Positions 53,448 to 61,476 of a stretch of 64,000 bases of DNA are shown one piece after another; positions within the stretch are counted from its first letter, which is position 1, and every line of letters begins with the position of its first letter. The translations under genes were made by a program, and so were the position numbers. The notes under the pieces are model-generated. The model saw only the letters and a program-made list of their open reading frames with translations, was not told the origin of the DNA and searched no databases. This DNA is from Serinicoccus chungangensis (GTDB lineage: Bacteria > Actinomycetota > Actinomycetes > Actinomycetales > Dermatophilaceae), in assembly GCF_006337125.1 (NCBI RefSeq), contig NZ_CP040887.1:744001-808000 (forward strand). The letters are read 5' to 3'.

Positions 53448-56025
53448 TCTGGGTCTGGGTCCGGGCGTCGAAGGCCTGGGCGCGCAGGGCGCGGGCGACG
53501 GCGTCGCGGTTCTCGGCGACCGTCCGGCGCAGGCTGTTCGAGGCGTCGGGGTGCGCCTCCAGCCAGCTCTCGCTGGCCTGCAGCAGCGCGGGTGAGGCGA
53601 CGGCGAGCGGGTAGAAGCCGACCGCCAGCGACTCGGCGATGTGGTGCGTGCGCTCGTCCCACACCCGGGCCACGACGTCGTGGTAGCGCTCGACGTAGGG
53701 CGTGAGCAGCTCCTCGTCGTGCACCCGGCCGAAGCCCAGGGCCATCGCGGCCAGCACGGAGTTCGACAGGCCCGCCGTCTCGACGGCGTCGACCCACGCG
53801 GTCTCCTTCGCCTCCGCGGTCGGCACCGCGGCCCGCGCCCGCGCGGCCTTCTCGTTGCCGGTCGCGGTGTTGTCCCGCTCCCGCTCGGCGGCGATCTCCT
53901 CCTCGCCCGCCGCGCCGGCCGTCGCCAGCGCGGTGAGCAGCGTCCAGCGCATGTCCTGGTCGACGCTCAGCCCGGCCAGCCTCTCCTCCCCGGACAGCAG
54001 CCCCCGCACCAGGGCGAGGTCGTCCTCGGACCGGGCGAAGGAGGCCCACGCCGTCACCAGCTGCAGCTGGGCGTCGCTGCCGGCCTCGGCGGCCAGGGTG
54101 CTCTCGCGCAGGCCCGCGGTGAGGTCGGCGACCACGGCCTCGCGGTGCTCCGGCGCGGTGTAGGTGAGGGCGGCGGCGCTCACCTGCTGGATGAGCACGC
54201 GCAGCAGGGTCGAGTCGGTCTCGCCCGGGAGCGCGGTGAGGACGAGCCGGACGTAGTCGCTCGCGGCCATCTCGCCGTCGCGCGTCATGTCCCACGCGGC
54301 GCCGAGGACCAGCGCCCGGGGCAGCGACTCCTCGAAGGCGCGCAGGTGCTCCAGCGCCGTCGCGAGCGAGCGCTCGTCGAGGCGGATCTTGGCGTAGGCG
54401 AGGTCGTCGTCGTTGACGAGCAACAGGTCGGGCATGGCCCGTCCGACCAGCTCGGGCACCTCGGTGCGCGCACCGTCGGCGTCGAGCTCGACCCGGTGGG
54501 TGCGGCGCAGGGCGCCGTCCTCGAGGTCGTAGCACCCGACGGCCAGCCGGTGCGGGCGCTGGGTGGGGTGCTCGGGCGGCGTGGTCTGCACGAGCGCCAG
54601 CGAGGCGATGGTGCCGTCCTGCGCCACCTCCACCTCGGGCGCCAGGGTGTTGACCCCCGCGGTCTCCAGCCACACCTCGCTCCACGAGCTCAGGTCGCGC
54701 CCGCTGGTCGCCTCCAGCTCCACGAGCAGGTCACGCAGGGTGGTGTTGCCCCAGGCGTGTCGGGCGAAGTAGGCCCGCAGCCCGTCGCGGAACGGCTCGC
54801 GCCCCACGTAGGCGACGAGCTGCTTGAGCACGGAGGCGCCCTTGGCGTAGGTGATGCCGTCGAAGTTCACCTCGACCGCGGCGAGGTCGACCATGTCGGC
54901 GGCCACGGGGTGGGTGGAGGACAGCTGGTCCTGCCGGTAGGCCCAGGCCTTCTCGGCGGTGCCGAAGGTGGTCCACGCGTCGGTCCACTCCGTGGCCTCG
55001 GCCTGCGCGGTCGTCGAGGCCCACTCCGCGAAGCTCTCGTTGAGCCACAGGTCGTCCCACCAGGTCATGGTCACGAGGTCGCCGAACCACATGTGCGCCA
55101 GCTCGTGCAGGATGGTGAGCGCGCGGCGCTCCACGATCGCCTCGGTCACCTTGGACCGGAAGACGTAGTTCTCCACGATGGTGACGCAGCCCGCGTTCTC
55201 CATCGCGCCCATGTTGTACTCCGGCGTGAAGATCTGGTCGTACTTCGTGAACGGGTAGGCGCAGTCGAACTCCTCCTCGAAGAACGCGAACCCCTTCTTC
55301 GTCACCTCGAGGATGTTGTCGGCGTCCAGGTGCGGGGTGAGGCTGCGGCGGCAGTAGACCGCCAGCGGCACCTCGCCGGCGCGCGTGTCCACCGAGTCGC
55401 GGACGACGTCGTACGGTCCGGCGACCAGCGCCGTGATGTAGGACGAGATGCGGGCGGTCGGGGCGAACGACCAGGTCGCGACGGCGCCGCCGTCGGTGCC
55501 GCCCGCCTCGTCCGCGGGCGTGGGCTCCGGGGTCGGCTCGTTGGAGATGACCTGCCAGTGCGCCGGCGCGGTGACGGTGAAGGCGAAGGTCGCCTTGAGG
55601 TCGGGCTGCTCGAAGACGGGGAACATCCGCCGGCTGTCCGGGACCTCGAACTGCGTGTAGAGGTAGACCTCGCCGTCGGCGGGGTCGACGAAGCGGTGCA
55701 GCCCCTCGCCGGTGTTCATGTAGGCCCCGGTCGCCTCGACGACCAGCTCGTTGGTCTCGGCGAGGTCCGGCAGGGTGATGCGGGAGTCGACGACGGAGCC
55801 GGCCGGGTCGAGCTCGGCACCGTTGAGCACGATCCGCTCCACCGCGGGACCCACGAAGTCGATCCAGGTGGACTCGCCCGGGCGGGCGCAGGTGAACCGC
55901 ACCGTGCTGCGCGTCGAGAAGGTCTCCGCCCCGCGGGTGAGGTCCAGGACCACGTCGTAGGACTCGGTCCGGACGAGCGCCGAGCGGGCGGCGGCCTCGT
56001 CGCGGGTCAGGTTGCTGCCGGGCAT
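53437..56025 (-). CDS. pepN: Aminopeptidase N (M1 family)
   Basis: 862 residues. The zinc motif is 'HELAHMWFGDLVTMTWWDDL' with the third ligand Glu in 'WLNESFAEW', and the substrate motif 'NMGAMENAG' is present. It removes N-terminal residues from peptides in the cytoplasm. The C-terminal ERAP-like helical domain is present, so it is full length. The ATG at 56025 has GAGGAGA about 6 bases upstream. The tail 'TQTQTPG' is encoded by the repetitive DNA that spans the stop. Divergent from the Rv2466c-like gene. Confidence 0.95.
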   Translation of the reverse strand: MPGSNLTRDEAAARSALVRTESYDVVLDLTRGAETFSTRSTVRFTCARPGESTWIDFVGPAVERIVLNGAELDPAGSVVDSRITLPDLAETNELVVEATGAYMNTGEGLHRFVDPADGEVYLYTQFEVPDSRRMFPVFEQPDLKATFAFTVTAPAHWQVISNEPTPEPTPADEAGGTDGGAVATWSFAPTARISSYITALVAGPYDVVRDSVDTRAGEVPLAVYCRRSLTPHLDADNILEVTKKGFAFFEEEFDCAYPFTKYDQIFTPEYNMGAMENAGCVTIVENYVFRSKVTEAIVERRALTILHELAHMWFGDLVTMTWWDDLWLNESFAEWASTTAQAEATEWTDAWTTFGTAEKAWAYRQDQLSSTHPVAADMVDLAAVEVNFDGITYAKGASVLKQLVAYVGREPFRDGLRAYFARHAWGNTTLRDLLVELEATSGRDLSSWSEVWLETAGVNTLAPEVEVAQDGTIASLALVQTTPPEHPTQRPHRLAVGCYDLEDGALRRTHRVELDADGARTEVPELVGRAMPDLLLVNDDDLAYAKIRLDERSLATALEHLRAFEESLPRALVLGAAWDMTRDGEMAASDYVRLVLTALPGETDSTLLRVLIQQVSAAALTYTAPEHREAVVADLTAGLRESTLAAEAGSDAQLQLVTAWASFARSEDDLALVRGLLSGEERLAGLSVDQDMRWTLLTALATAGAAGEEEIAAERERDNTATGNEKAARARAAVPTAEAKETAWVDAVETAGLSNSVLAAMALGFGRVHDEELLTPYVERYHDVVARVWDERTHHIAESLAVGFYPLAVASPALLQASESWLEAHPDASNSLRRTVAENRDAVARALRAQAFDARTQTQTPG

Positions 56026-56080
56026 GCAGGTGTCTCCTCGTCGAGCGTCGGGTGCGGCTGAAGGTCAGGGTATGCCGTGA

Positions 56081-56086
56081 CACGAT
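56081..56086 (+). promoter_or_regulatory. Putative -10 box (CACGAT) of DsbA-like gene
   Basis: Six bases before the ATG at 56093. Confidence 0.45.
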
Positions 56087-56092
56087 GGTCGC

Positions 56093-56746
56093 ATGACCTC
56101 TCACGAGTCCCCTGCCCCGTCCGGCGGCACCACCCATGCCGAGATGTTCTTCGACCCGGCCTGCCCCTGGGCCTGGATGACCTCCCGCTGGCTGCTCGAG
56201 GCGGCCCAGGTGCGCGACCTCGAGATCACCTTCTCGGTCATGAGCCTGTCGGTGCTCAACGAGGGGCGCGACCTCGACGAGGGCTACCGCGCCATGCTCG
56301 ACCGCGCCTGGGGCCCGGTCCGCACCATCGTCGCGGCCACGAGCGACCTGCCCGACGACGAGGCCAACGACCTGCGCCGGAAGATGTACGACGCCTACGG
56401 GCAGCGCATCCACCTCGAGGGCCGGGGCAGCGAGGAGCTCGAGGCCATCACCGCCGAGGTGCTGGAGGAGCTGGGTCTGGACCCGGCCCTGGCGGAGGCG
56501 GGCTCGAGCGAGGACCACGACGAGGCCCTGCGGGCCAGCCACCGGCGGGCGATCGACCTGGTGGGCGATGACGTGGGCACGCCCGTCGTGCGGGTCGAGG
56601 ACGTCGCCTTCTTCGGCCCCGTCGTCACCCCGGCGCCCAAGGGCGAGGCCGCAGGACGCCTGTGGGACGGCTGCCTGCTCGTGGCGGGGACGCCCGGGTT
56701 CTACGAGATGAAGCGGACCCGCGACGTGGGCCCGGACTTCAGCTGA
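56093..56746 (+). CDS. DsbA-fold protein, mycothiol-dependent nitroreductase (Rv2466c) family
   Basis: 217 residues. It aligns with Mycobacterium tuberculosis Rv2466c over its whole length: 'FFDPACPWAWMTSRW', 'VMSLSVLNEGRDLDEGY', 'RAWGPVRTIVAAT', 'VGDDVGTPVVRVEDVAFFGP'. Rv2466c uses a CPWC active site with mycothiol to reduce nitro compounds and disulfides. Here the motif is CPWA (Cys 24, Ala 27), so the resolving cysteine is missing and a monothiol mechanism is expected. The gene precedes rpiB by 11 bases, so they form an operon. Confidence 0.88.
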   Translation: MTSHESPAPSGGTTHAEMFFDPACPWAWMTSRWLLEAAQVRDLEITFSVMSLSVLNEGRDLDEGYRAMLDRAWGPVRTIVAATSDLPDDEANDLRRKMYDAYGQRIHLEGRGSEELEAITAEVLEELGLDPALAEAGSSEDHDEALRASHRRAIDLVGDDVGTPVVRVEDVAFFGPVVTPAPKGEAAGRLWDGCLLVAGTPGFYEMKRTRDVGPDFS

Positions 56747-56757
56747 GAGGAGTCGAC

Positions 56758-57225
56758 ATGAGGGTGCACATCGGTGGTGACCACGCCGCCTACGAGCTGC
56801 AGCGCGACCTCGTGGCCTGGCTGGCCGAGCAGGGTCACGACGTGGTCGACCACGGGCCCCTCGACCACGACCCCCTGGACGACTACCCGGTCTTCGTGCT
56901 GCGCGCGGCCCGGGCGGTCGCTCAGGAGGAGGGCTCCCTCGGCATCGTGCTCGGCGGGTCCGGCAACGGCGAGCAGATGGCGGCCAACAAGGTCGCCGGC
57001 ATCCGGGCCGGGCTGGCCTACAACCCCGACCTGGCGCGGCTCATGCGCGAGCACAACGACGCGCAGGTCCTGTCGATCGGCGCGCGCATGCACAGCATCG
57101 AGGAGGCGCGGGCCATGGTCGAGGTCTTCCTCACCACCGACTTCTCCGGCGACCCGCGCCACCAGCGGCGCATCGACATGATGGGCGCCTACGAGGCGGA
57201 CGGCACCCTGCCCCCGCTGCCCTGA
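56758..57225 (+). CDS. rpiB: Ribose-5-phosphate isomerase B
   Basis: 155 residues. It converts ribulose-5-phosphate and ribose-5-phosphate. It begins 'MRVHIGGDHAAYELQ' and has the loop 'LGGSGNGEQMAANKVAGIRA', where the Glu in GSGNGE replaces the catalytic Cys, as in the mycobacterial enzyme. 'REHNDAQVLSIGARM' follows. GAGAGGAG about 6 bases upstream of the ATG is a strong ribosome site. A 27-bp perfect terminator follows at once. Confidence 0.95.
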   Translation: MRVHIGGDHAAYELQRDLVAWLAEQGHDVVDHGPLDHDPLDDYPVFVLRAARAVAQEEGSLGIVLGGSGNGEQMAANKVAGIRAGLAYNPDLARLMREHNDAQVLSIGARMHSIEEARAMVEVFLTTDFSGDPRHQRRIDMMGAYEADGTLPPLP

Positions 57226-57284
57226 CACCGGCACGACGAGGCCCCCGACCGGATGGACCGGTCGGGGGCCTCGTCGTGCCGGTG
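57226..57284. terminator. Bidirectional terminator between rpiB and the antitoxin-like gene
   Basis: A perfect 27-bp inverted repeat with a 5-base loop (ATGGA), starting on the base after the rpiB stop and ending 5 bases before the convergent gene's stop. GC-rich, no T-run. Confidence 0.85.
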
Positions 57285-57288
57285 CGGC

Positions 57289-57486
57289 TCAGGCCTTGTC
57301 GTCCTCGTCGTCCACGCCCCCGAACTGGTCGGCCCGGTCGTTGGCGAAGTTCTGGGCCTTGTCGACCTGCTCGGAGTGCTGGCCACCCGTCTTGTCGTCG
57401 ACGAGGTCACCGCCCTTCTCGACCCCCTGGTCGACCTTCTCGTCGTGCTGTCCCGCCAGGTCCTTGGCCTTGTCCATGAAACCCAT
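57289..57486 (-). CDS. MT0933-type antitoxin-like protein
   Basis: 65 residues, highly charged and without hydrophobic segments. It begins 'MGFMDKAKDLAGQHDEKVDQ' and contains 'GGDLVDDKTGGQHSEQVDKA', the pattern of the MT0933/Rv0909 antitoxin-like family; CsbD-like stress proteins are similar in composition. AAGGAG about 8 bases upstream of the ATG. No toxin gene is adjacent, so it is an orphan and may be a stress protein rather than an antitoxin. Confidence 0.75.
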   Translation of the reverse strand: MGFMDKAKDLAGQHDEKVDQGVEKGGDLVDDKTGGQHSEQVDKAQNFANDRADQFGGVDDEDDKA

Positions 57487-57580
57487 GACGTCGCTCCTTC
57501 CATCCGTTCGGGCACCCCGGTCGGGGCACCTGTCCTGCCCCCCAGGCAAACACACCACAGCCAGGCTGTCGACACGGGAT

Positions 57581-57597
57581 CCCCTCCGGGGGAGGGG
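57581..57597 (-). terminator. Hairpin downstream of lipoprotein gene
   Basis: CCCCTCC and GGAGGGG around GGG, 19 bases after the lipoprotein stop. Confidence 0.55.
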
Positions 57598-57615
57598 GGC
57601 ACGGGGCCGGGCGTC

Positions 57616-59367
57616 CTACTGGTAGCTGATGAAGTCGGGGGTCGGCTCGACCTGCATCGTCTCGGCCGGTGACAGCGGCCCGGGCAGGTCCTCGTCGTAG
57701 AAGTTCTTCCAGCCCCAGTGGGTCACCGAGGGCGCGTAGTCGTGCAACGACCGCCAGGTGCCCTGCTTGTCCGCCTGGGCGCCCTGCCCGTCCGCGTGGA
57801 TCAGCACGGCGACCTCGGGACGCGACTGGTCCACCTCGTCCACCCCCGGGATCATCCGGGTCTGGAACTGGTGCAGGACGAGCATCTTCTGCGGCAGGTC
57901 GTGGTCGCGGGTGAGCTCGGCCAGCCAGTCCACGACGGCGTCCACCTCCGCCACGTCCACCTGCCCGATCTGCTGCAGGTGCACCTCGCTGGGGCCGAGT
58001 CGCCACTCCGGGTCGAGGGCCAGGCCGACGTGCGGCTGCACCAGCAGCTCCTCGTAGAGCTCGGCCTGGGTCACGAAGTCGGTGCGCCCCGGCTGCAGGT
58101 CGAGCACGACGTACATCCCGTGCTCGGCCGCCAGGTCGACGAGGGGTCGCAGGGTCTCGACGTCCATCTCGTTGGAGTAGTTGCCGTCCGGGCCGGGGTC
58201 GGAGCTGGCGACGGTGGCGATGATCTCCAGGGCCGGCACGACCGGCTCGTCGACGAGATCGGTGTAGGCACCGGCGATCTCCTCGGCCCGCGCGACGGTC
58301 TCCTCCGGCCCCTGCTCGCCGAGGACGCCGAGGGAGGACGTCGTCGGGTTGCCGTAGAGGGCGACGTAGGTCTTGCCGGGCAGCACCAGCTGACCGCCGC
58401 CGGGCAGCTCGACGCCGGTGGCCGCCGCGCGGGCGGTCGAGGTCAGCGTCTCGGTGTCACCGAACTCCGGACCGACGCCGACCACCGCGCCCGGGGCCGC
58501 GTCGGCGATCGCGCGGACCACCTCCGAGGAGGCCCGCGGGTCCGCCTCCGGCGCGACCAGCACCGGCGCCCCGGCGGCCAGGGCCGTGGCGACCGCCGCG
58601 GCGTCCCGGTCGGCGCCGGTGCTGAGCACGGTCGTCCCTCCGACCGGCTCGGGCCGTGCGGTCCCGGGCAGCTCCTCGACGTCGGACTCCAGCGGCTCCG
58701 CGGGGGCGGCCGTCTGCCCGCCGGGGTCCCCCGAGGTCTGCGCCGCGGCGTCGGCACCGGCGTCGGCAGAGGCCTCCTCGGCAGGCCCCTGCAGGACGCT
58801 CCCCCCGTCCGGGTCCAGCCCGAGCAGCGCGCTCACCTGCTCGCCGTCGGGCACCGGCTCGCCCCCGGCGTCGGCCCCCAGGACCTCCGCCAGACCTGGC
58901 CCGTCCTCGACGGCGAGCACGTCGACTCCCGGGTCCTCGACGGGGCCGACGGTGAGGGCCGTCCCCGCCCCGAGCCGCTCGACCTCCTCGACCACCCCGG
59001 GGCCGTCCACGAGCACCGGCGCCCCGAGGGCGACACCGGCGGAGGCCGCGGCCAGCTGCTCGTCCTGCGCCGCGACGACGACCACGGGGGCGCTCTCGAA
59101 GAAGGCGCGGGAGGCCTGGACGGAGAGCTCGGCCGCGGTGGCACCGCCGAGCACCATCGTCTCCTGGCCGGTCGCCGGCACCGCGACCAGCGCGCCGCTG
59201 GAGGAGTCGGTCCCCTCCGCGCCGGAGCCGCCCGACCCCGCCGTCGTGCCGGAGCCGTCGCCCGCGTCGTCCGGGGAGTCCGCACCCGGCGTGCAGGCGG
59301 CCAGCACCACGGCTGACGCGGCCAGCGCCGCCCACCGGCGACGGGCACGGGTGTGGTGGTCAGACAT
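57616..59367 (-). CDS. Lipoprotein with cell-wall-binding-repeat-like and barrel-like domains
   Basis: 583 residues. A lipoprotein signal peptide ends with lipobox 'VVLAACTPG' (Cys 25), followed by a Ser/Gly/Asp-rich linker. Residues about 60-330 show degenerate CWB2-like repeats ('SAGVALGAPVLVDGPGV', 'ATALAAGAPVLVAPEAD'). The C-terminal 240 residues begin near 'GKTYVALYGNP' and include 'MYVVLDLQPGRTDF', 'VGLALDPEWRLG' and 'LVLHQFQTRM', which suggest a TIM-barrel-like fold. The function is unknown. AGGAGT precedes the ATG by 4 bases. Divergent from dinB. Confidence 0.75.
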   Translation of the reverse strand: MSDHHTRARRRWAALAASAVVLAACTPGADSPDDAGDGSGTTAGSGGSGAEGTDSSSGALVAVPATGQETMVLGGATAAELSVQASRAFFESAPVVVVAAQDEQLAAASAGVALGAPVLVDGPGVVEEVERLGAGTALTVGPVEDPGVDVLAVEDGPGLAEVLGADAGGEPVPDGEQVSALLGLDPDGGSVLQGPAEEASADAGADAAAQTSGDPGGQTAAPAEPLESDVEELPGTARPEPVGGTTVLSTGADRDAAAVATALAAGAPVLVAPEADPRASSEVVRAIADAAPGAVVGVGPEFGDTETLTSTARAAATGVELPGGGQLVLPGKTYVALYGNPTTSSLGVLGEQGPEETVARAEEIAGAYTDLVDEPVVPALEIIATVASSDPGPDGNYSNEMDVETLRPLVDLAAEHGMYVVLDLQPGRTDFVTQAELYEELLVQPHVGLALDPEWRLGPSEVHLQQIGQVDVAEVDAVVDWLAELTRDHDLPQKMLVLHQFQTRMIPGVDEVDQSRPEVAVLIHADGQGAQADKQGTWRSLHDYAPSVTHWGWKNFYDEDLPGPLSPAETMQVEPTPDFISYQ

Positions 59368-59484
59368 ACGACTCCTGCGATCGGCCGCGCGCCGACGGTC
59401 CCGGCGACACCTCTTCACGCTAACCCGAGCGGTCACCCGTCCCCGCGGGCAACACGCCCCGTGGCGCCGGGGGCCGGGCTCGGT

Positions 59485-59490
59485 CACCAT
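59485..59490 (+). promoter_or_regulatory. Putative -10 box (CACCAT) of dinB
   Basis: Six bases before the GTG at 59497. No LexA-like box was seen. Confidence 0.35.
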
Positions 59491-59496
59491 GGTCGG

Positions 59497-60540
59497 GTGA
59501 GCCGCCGCTGGGTGCTGCACGTCGACCTGGACCAGTTCCTGGCCGCCGTGGAGGTGCTGCGCCGGCCCGAGCTGGCCGGCCGGCCCGTCGTCGTGGGCGG
59601 CCGGGGCGACCCGACCGAGCGGGCCGTGGTGTCGACCGCCTCCTACGAGGCGCGGGAGCACGGCGTCCGCTCCGGTATGCCGTTGCGCGTCGCCGCCCGC
59701 CGCTGCCCCGGGGCGGTGTTCCTGCCGCTGGACCTCCCCGCCTACGAGGACGCCTCGGAGCGGGTGATGGCCGTCCTGCGCGCCTGGCCGGGGGCCGTCG
59801 TGCAGGTGCTGGGCTGGGACGAGGCCTTCGTCGGGGTGCTGGCCGACGACCCCCAGGAGGTGGCGCGGGGCCTGCAGGCCGCGGTGCTGCGCGAGACGGC
59901 GCTGCACTGCTCGGTCGGGATCGGCGACACCCTCGTCCGGGCCAAGACCGCCACCGACCTGGGCAAGCCCCGCGGCACGGCCGTGCTCACCCACGAGACC
60001 TGGCTCGAGGTGATGGGCCCACGCCCCACCACGGCGCTGTGGGGTGTCGGCCGCCGGATCGCGACCCGGCTGGCGGGGCTCGGCATCGCCACGGTCGCCG
60101 AGCTGGCCCACGCCGACGACGAGGTGCTCCGTGCCGAGTTCGGGCCGGGCAACGGCCCCCGGCTGGCCGGGCTGGCGCGCGGGGAGGGCGCGGACCGTCC
60201 GGACGACACGCCCTGGGTGGCGCGCGCCCGGGGGCGGGAGACGACCTACCAGCAGGACCTGGTCACCCCCGGCCAGGTGCGGGAGGCGCTGGGCGAGCTC
60301 GCGCGGCGGGTCGTCGAGGACGTCCACGAGGAGGGCCGCCCGGTCCGGCGGGTGCACCTCAAGGTCCGCTTCGCGCCGTTCTTCACCGTGCACCGGTCCC
60401 ACGTCCTCCCGGAGCCCACCACCGACCCCGCGGTGCTGGCGGGCGAGGCCCTCGCGCTCTACGAGCGGCTGGAGGACGACCGGCCGGTGCGGCTGCTGGG
60501 CGTCCGGGGGGAGATGGTGCCCCCGGCCGACGGCTCCTGA
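59497..60540 (+). CDS. dinB: Y-family DNA polymerase IV-like protein
   Basis: 347 residues. Metal-binding motifs are '[15 protein letters not shown]' (Asp 10 and 12) and '[11 protein letters not shown]' (Asp-Glu), with '[18 protein letters not shown]' between. The steric-gate position, Tyr or Phe in most polymerases (DAFFASVE), is Leu 15 here, as in the mycobacterial DinB2 that incorporates ribonucleotides. '[20 protein letters not shown]' is the helix-hairpin-helix thumb, and a little-finger domain follows. No clear C-terminal clamp-binding motif. The GTG start precedes '[10 protein letters not shown]'. The FMN reductase gene follows. Confidence 0.9.
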   Translation: MSRRWVLHVDLDQFLAAVEVLRRPELAGRPVVVGGRGDPTERAVVSTASYEAREHGVRSGMPLRVAARRCPGAVFLPLDLPAYEDASERVMAVLRAWPGAVVQVLGWDEAFVGVLADDPQEVARGLQAAVLRETALHCSVGIGDTLVRAKTATDLGKPRGTAVLTHETWLEVMGPRPTTALWGVGRRIATRLAGLGIATVAELAHADDEVLRAEFGPGNGPRLAGLARGEGADRPDDTPWVARARGRETTYQQDLVTPGQVREALGELARRVVEDVHEEGRPVRRVHLKVRFAPFFTVHRSHVLPEPTTDPAVLAGEALALYERLEDDRPVRLLGVRGEMVPPADGS

Positions 60541-60551
60541 GCCGGGCGTGG

Positions 60552-60557
60552 TCGGAT
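60552..60557 (+). promoter_or_regulatory. Putative -10 box (TCGGAT) of FMN reductase gene
   Basis: Six bases before the ATG at 60564. Confidence 0.35.
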
Positions 60558-60563
60558 GGTGCC

Positions 60564-61115
60564 ATGAAGATCGGCATCATCATCGGGTCCCTCCGCGAGG
60601 GCCGCAAGGGCGAGAGCGTCGGGCGCTGGGTGCACGAGCAGGCCCGGGCCCGCGAGGGCTCGACCGAGTTCGAGCTCATCGATCTCAAGACCTTCGGCGT
60701 CCCGCTGCTGGAGTGGGAGAAGGTCCCGGGTGGTGCGAAGAAGCAGTACCCCTACGACAGCGTGCTGGCCTGGAGCGCCGCGGTGGACGCGTGCGACGGC
60801 TTCGTGCTCGTCACGCCGGAGTACAACCACTCGGTCCCGGGTGGTCTCAAGAACGCCACGGACTGGCTCTACCCCGAGTGGCAGGGCAAGGCGGCGGGCC
60901 TCGTCGGCTACGGCTCCGAGGGTGGCGTCCGTGCCATCGAGCACTGGCGGCTCATCCTGGCGAACTACAGCACGGTCGTCGTGCGTCAGCAGGTGTCGCT
61001 GTCCACCATGGAGGAGTTCGACGGCGCCGAGGTGCGCCCGAACGAGCGGCGTCCTGGAGAGCTGGGGACGCTGCTGGACCAGGTCGAGCAGACCGTCCGC
61101 CAGCAGCAGTCGTGA
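60564..61115 (+). CDS. NADPH-dependent FMN reductase family protein
   Basis: 183 residues of the flavodoxin-like fold. 'IIIGSLREGRKGESVGRWV' is the FMN phosphate-binding loop, and 'VTPEYNHSVPGGLKNATDWL' is the family's second signature. It transfers electrons from NADPH to FMN or quinones; the true acceptor is unknown. Starts 23 bases after dinB. The tRNA-Gly gene lies downstream on the other strand. Confidence 0.9.
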   Translation: MKIGIIIGSLREGRKGESVGRWVHEQARAREGSTEFELIDLKTFGVPLLEWEKVPGGAKKQYPYDSVLAWSAAVDACDGFVLVTPEYNHSVPGGLKNATDWLYPEWQGKAAGLVGYGSEGGVRAIEHWRLILANYSTVVVRQQVSLSTMEEFDGAEVRPNERRPGELGTLLDQVEQTVRQQQS

Positions 61116-61149
61116 CGCGTGGCGGTCGGGTCACGGACCTGAGCACCGG

Positions 61150-61223
61150 TGGAGCGGGTGACGGGAATCGAACCCGCGTAGCCAGTTTGGAAGACTGGGG
61201 CTCTACCATTGAGCTACACCCGC
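61150..61223 (-). tRNA. tRNA-Gly (anticodon TCC)
   Basis: Acceptor GCGGGTG/CACCCGC, anticodon stem CCAGT/ACTGG with loop CTTCCAA (anticodon TCC), T loop GGTTCGATT. CCA is encoded. Divergent from tRNA-Pro; the 83-base gap must hold both promoters. Confidence 0.96.
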
Positions 61224-61306
61224 GTGACCAGCGCGACGTCCTGCTCGCCCCGGCCGAGCGGCTAGTCTAAACCTCCACCGCGGGCGGCCGTGACGCCGCC
61301 CCAGCA

Positions 61307-61383
61307 CGGGGTATGGCGCAGCTTGGTAGCGCGTCCGCTTTGGGAGCGGAAGGCCGCCGGTTCGAATCCGGCTACCCCGACCA
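61307..61383 (+). tRNA. tRNA-Pro (anticodon TGG)
   Basis: Acceptor CGGGGTA/TACCCCG, anticodon stem TCCGC/GCGGA with loop TTTGGGA (anticodon TGG), T arm GCCGG/CCGGC. CCA is encoded. TAGTCT at 61263-61268 is a possible -10 box. Confidence 0.96.
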
Positions 61384-61476
61384 CCTAGCATGGTGCTGAT
61401 CCGCGTGCCCGCCCGCGGCCGAGCTGTGCCCGGCGGGCCACGACATACCCCCGACATGACAACGGAGCAACCAGCA

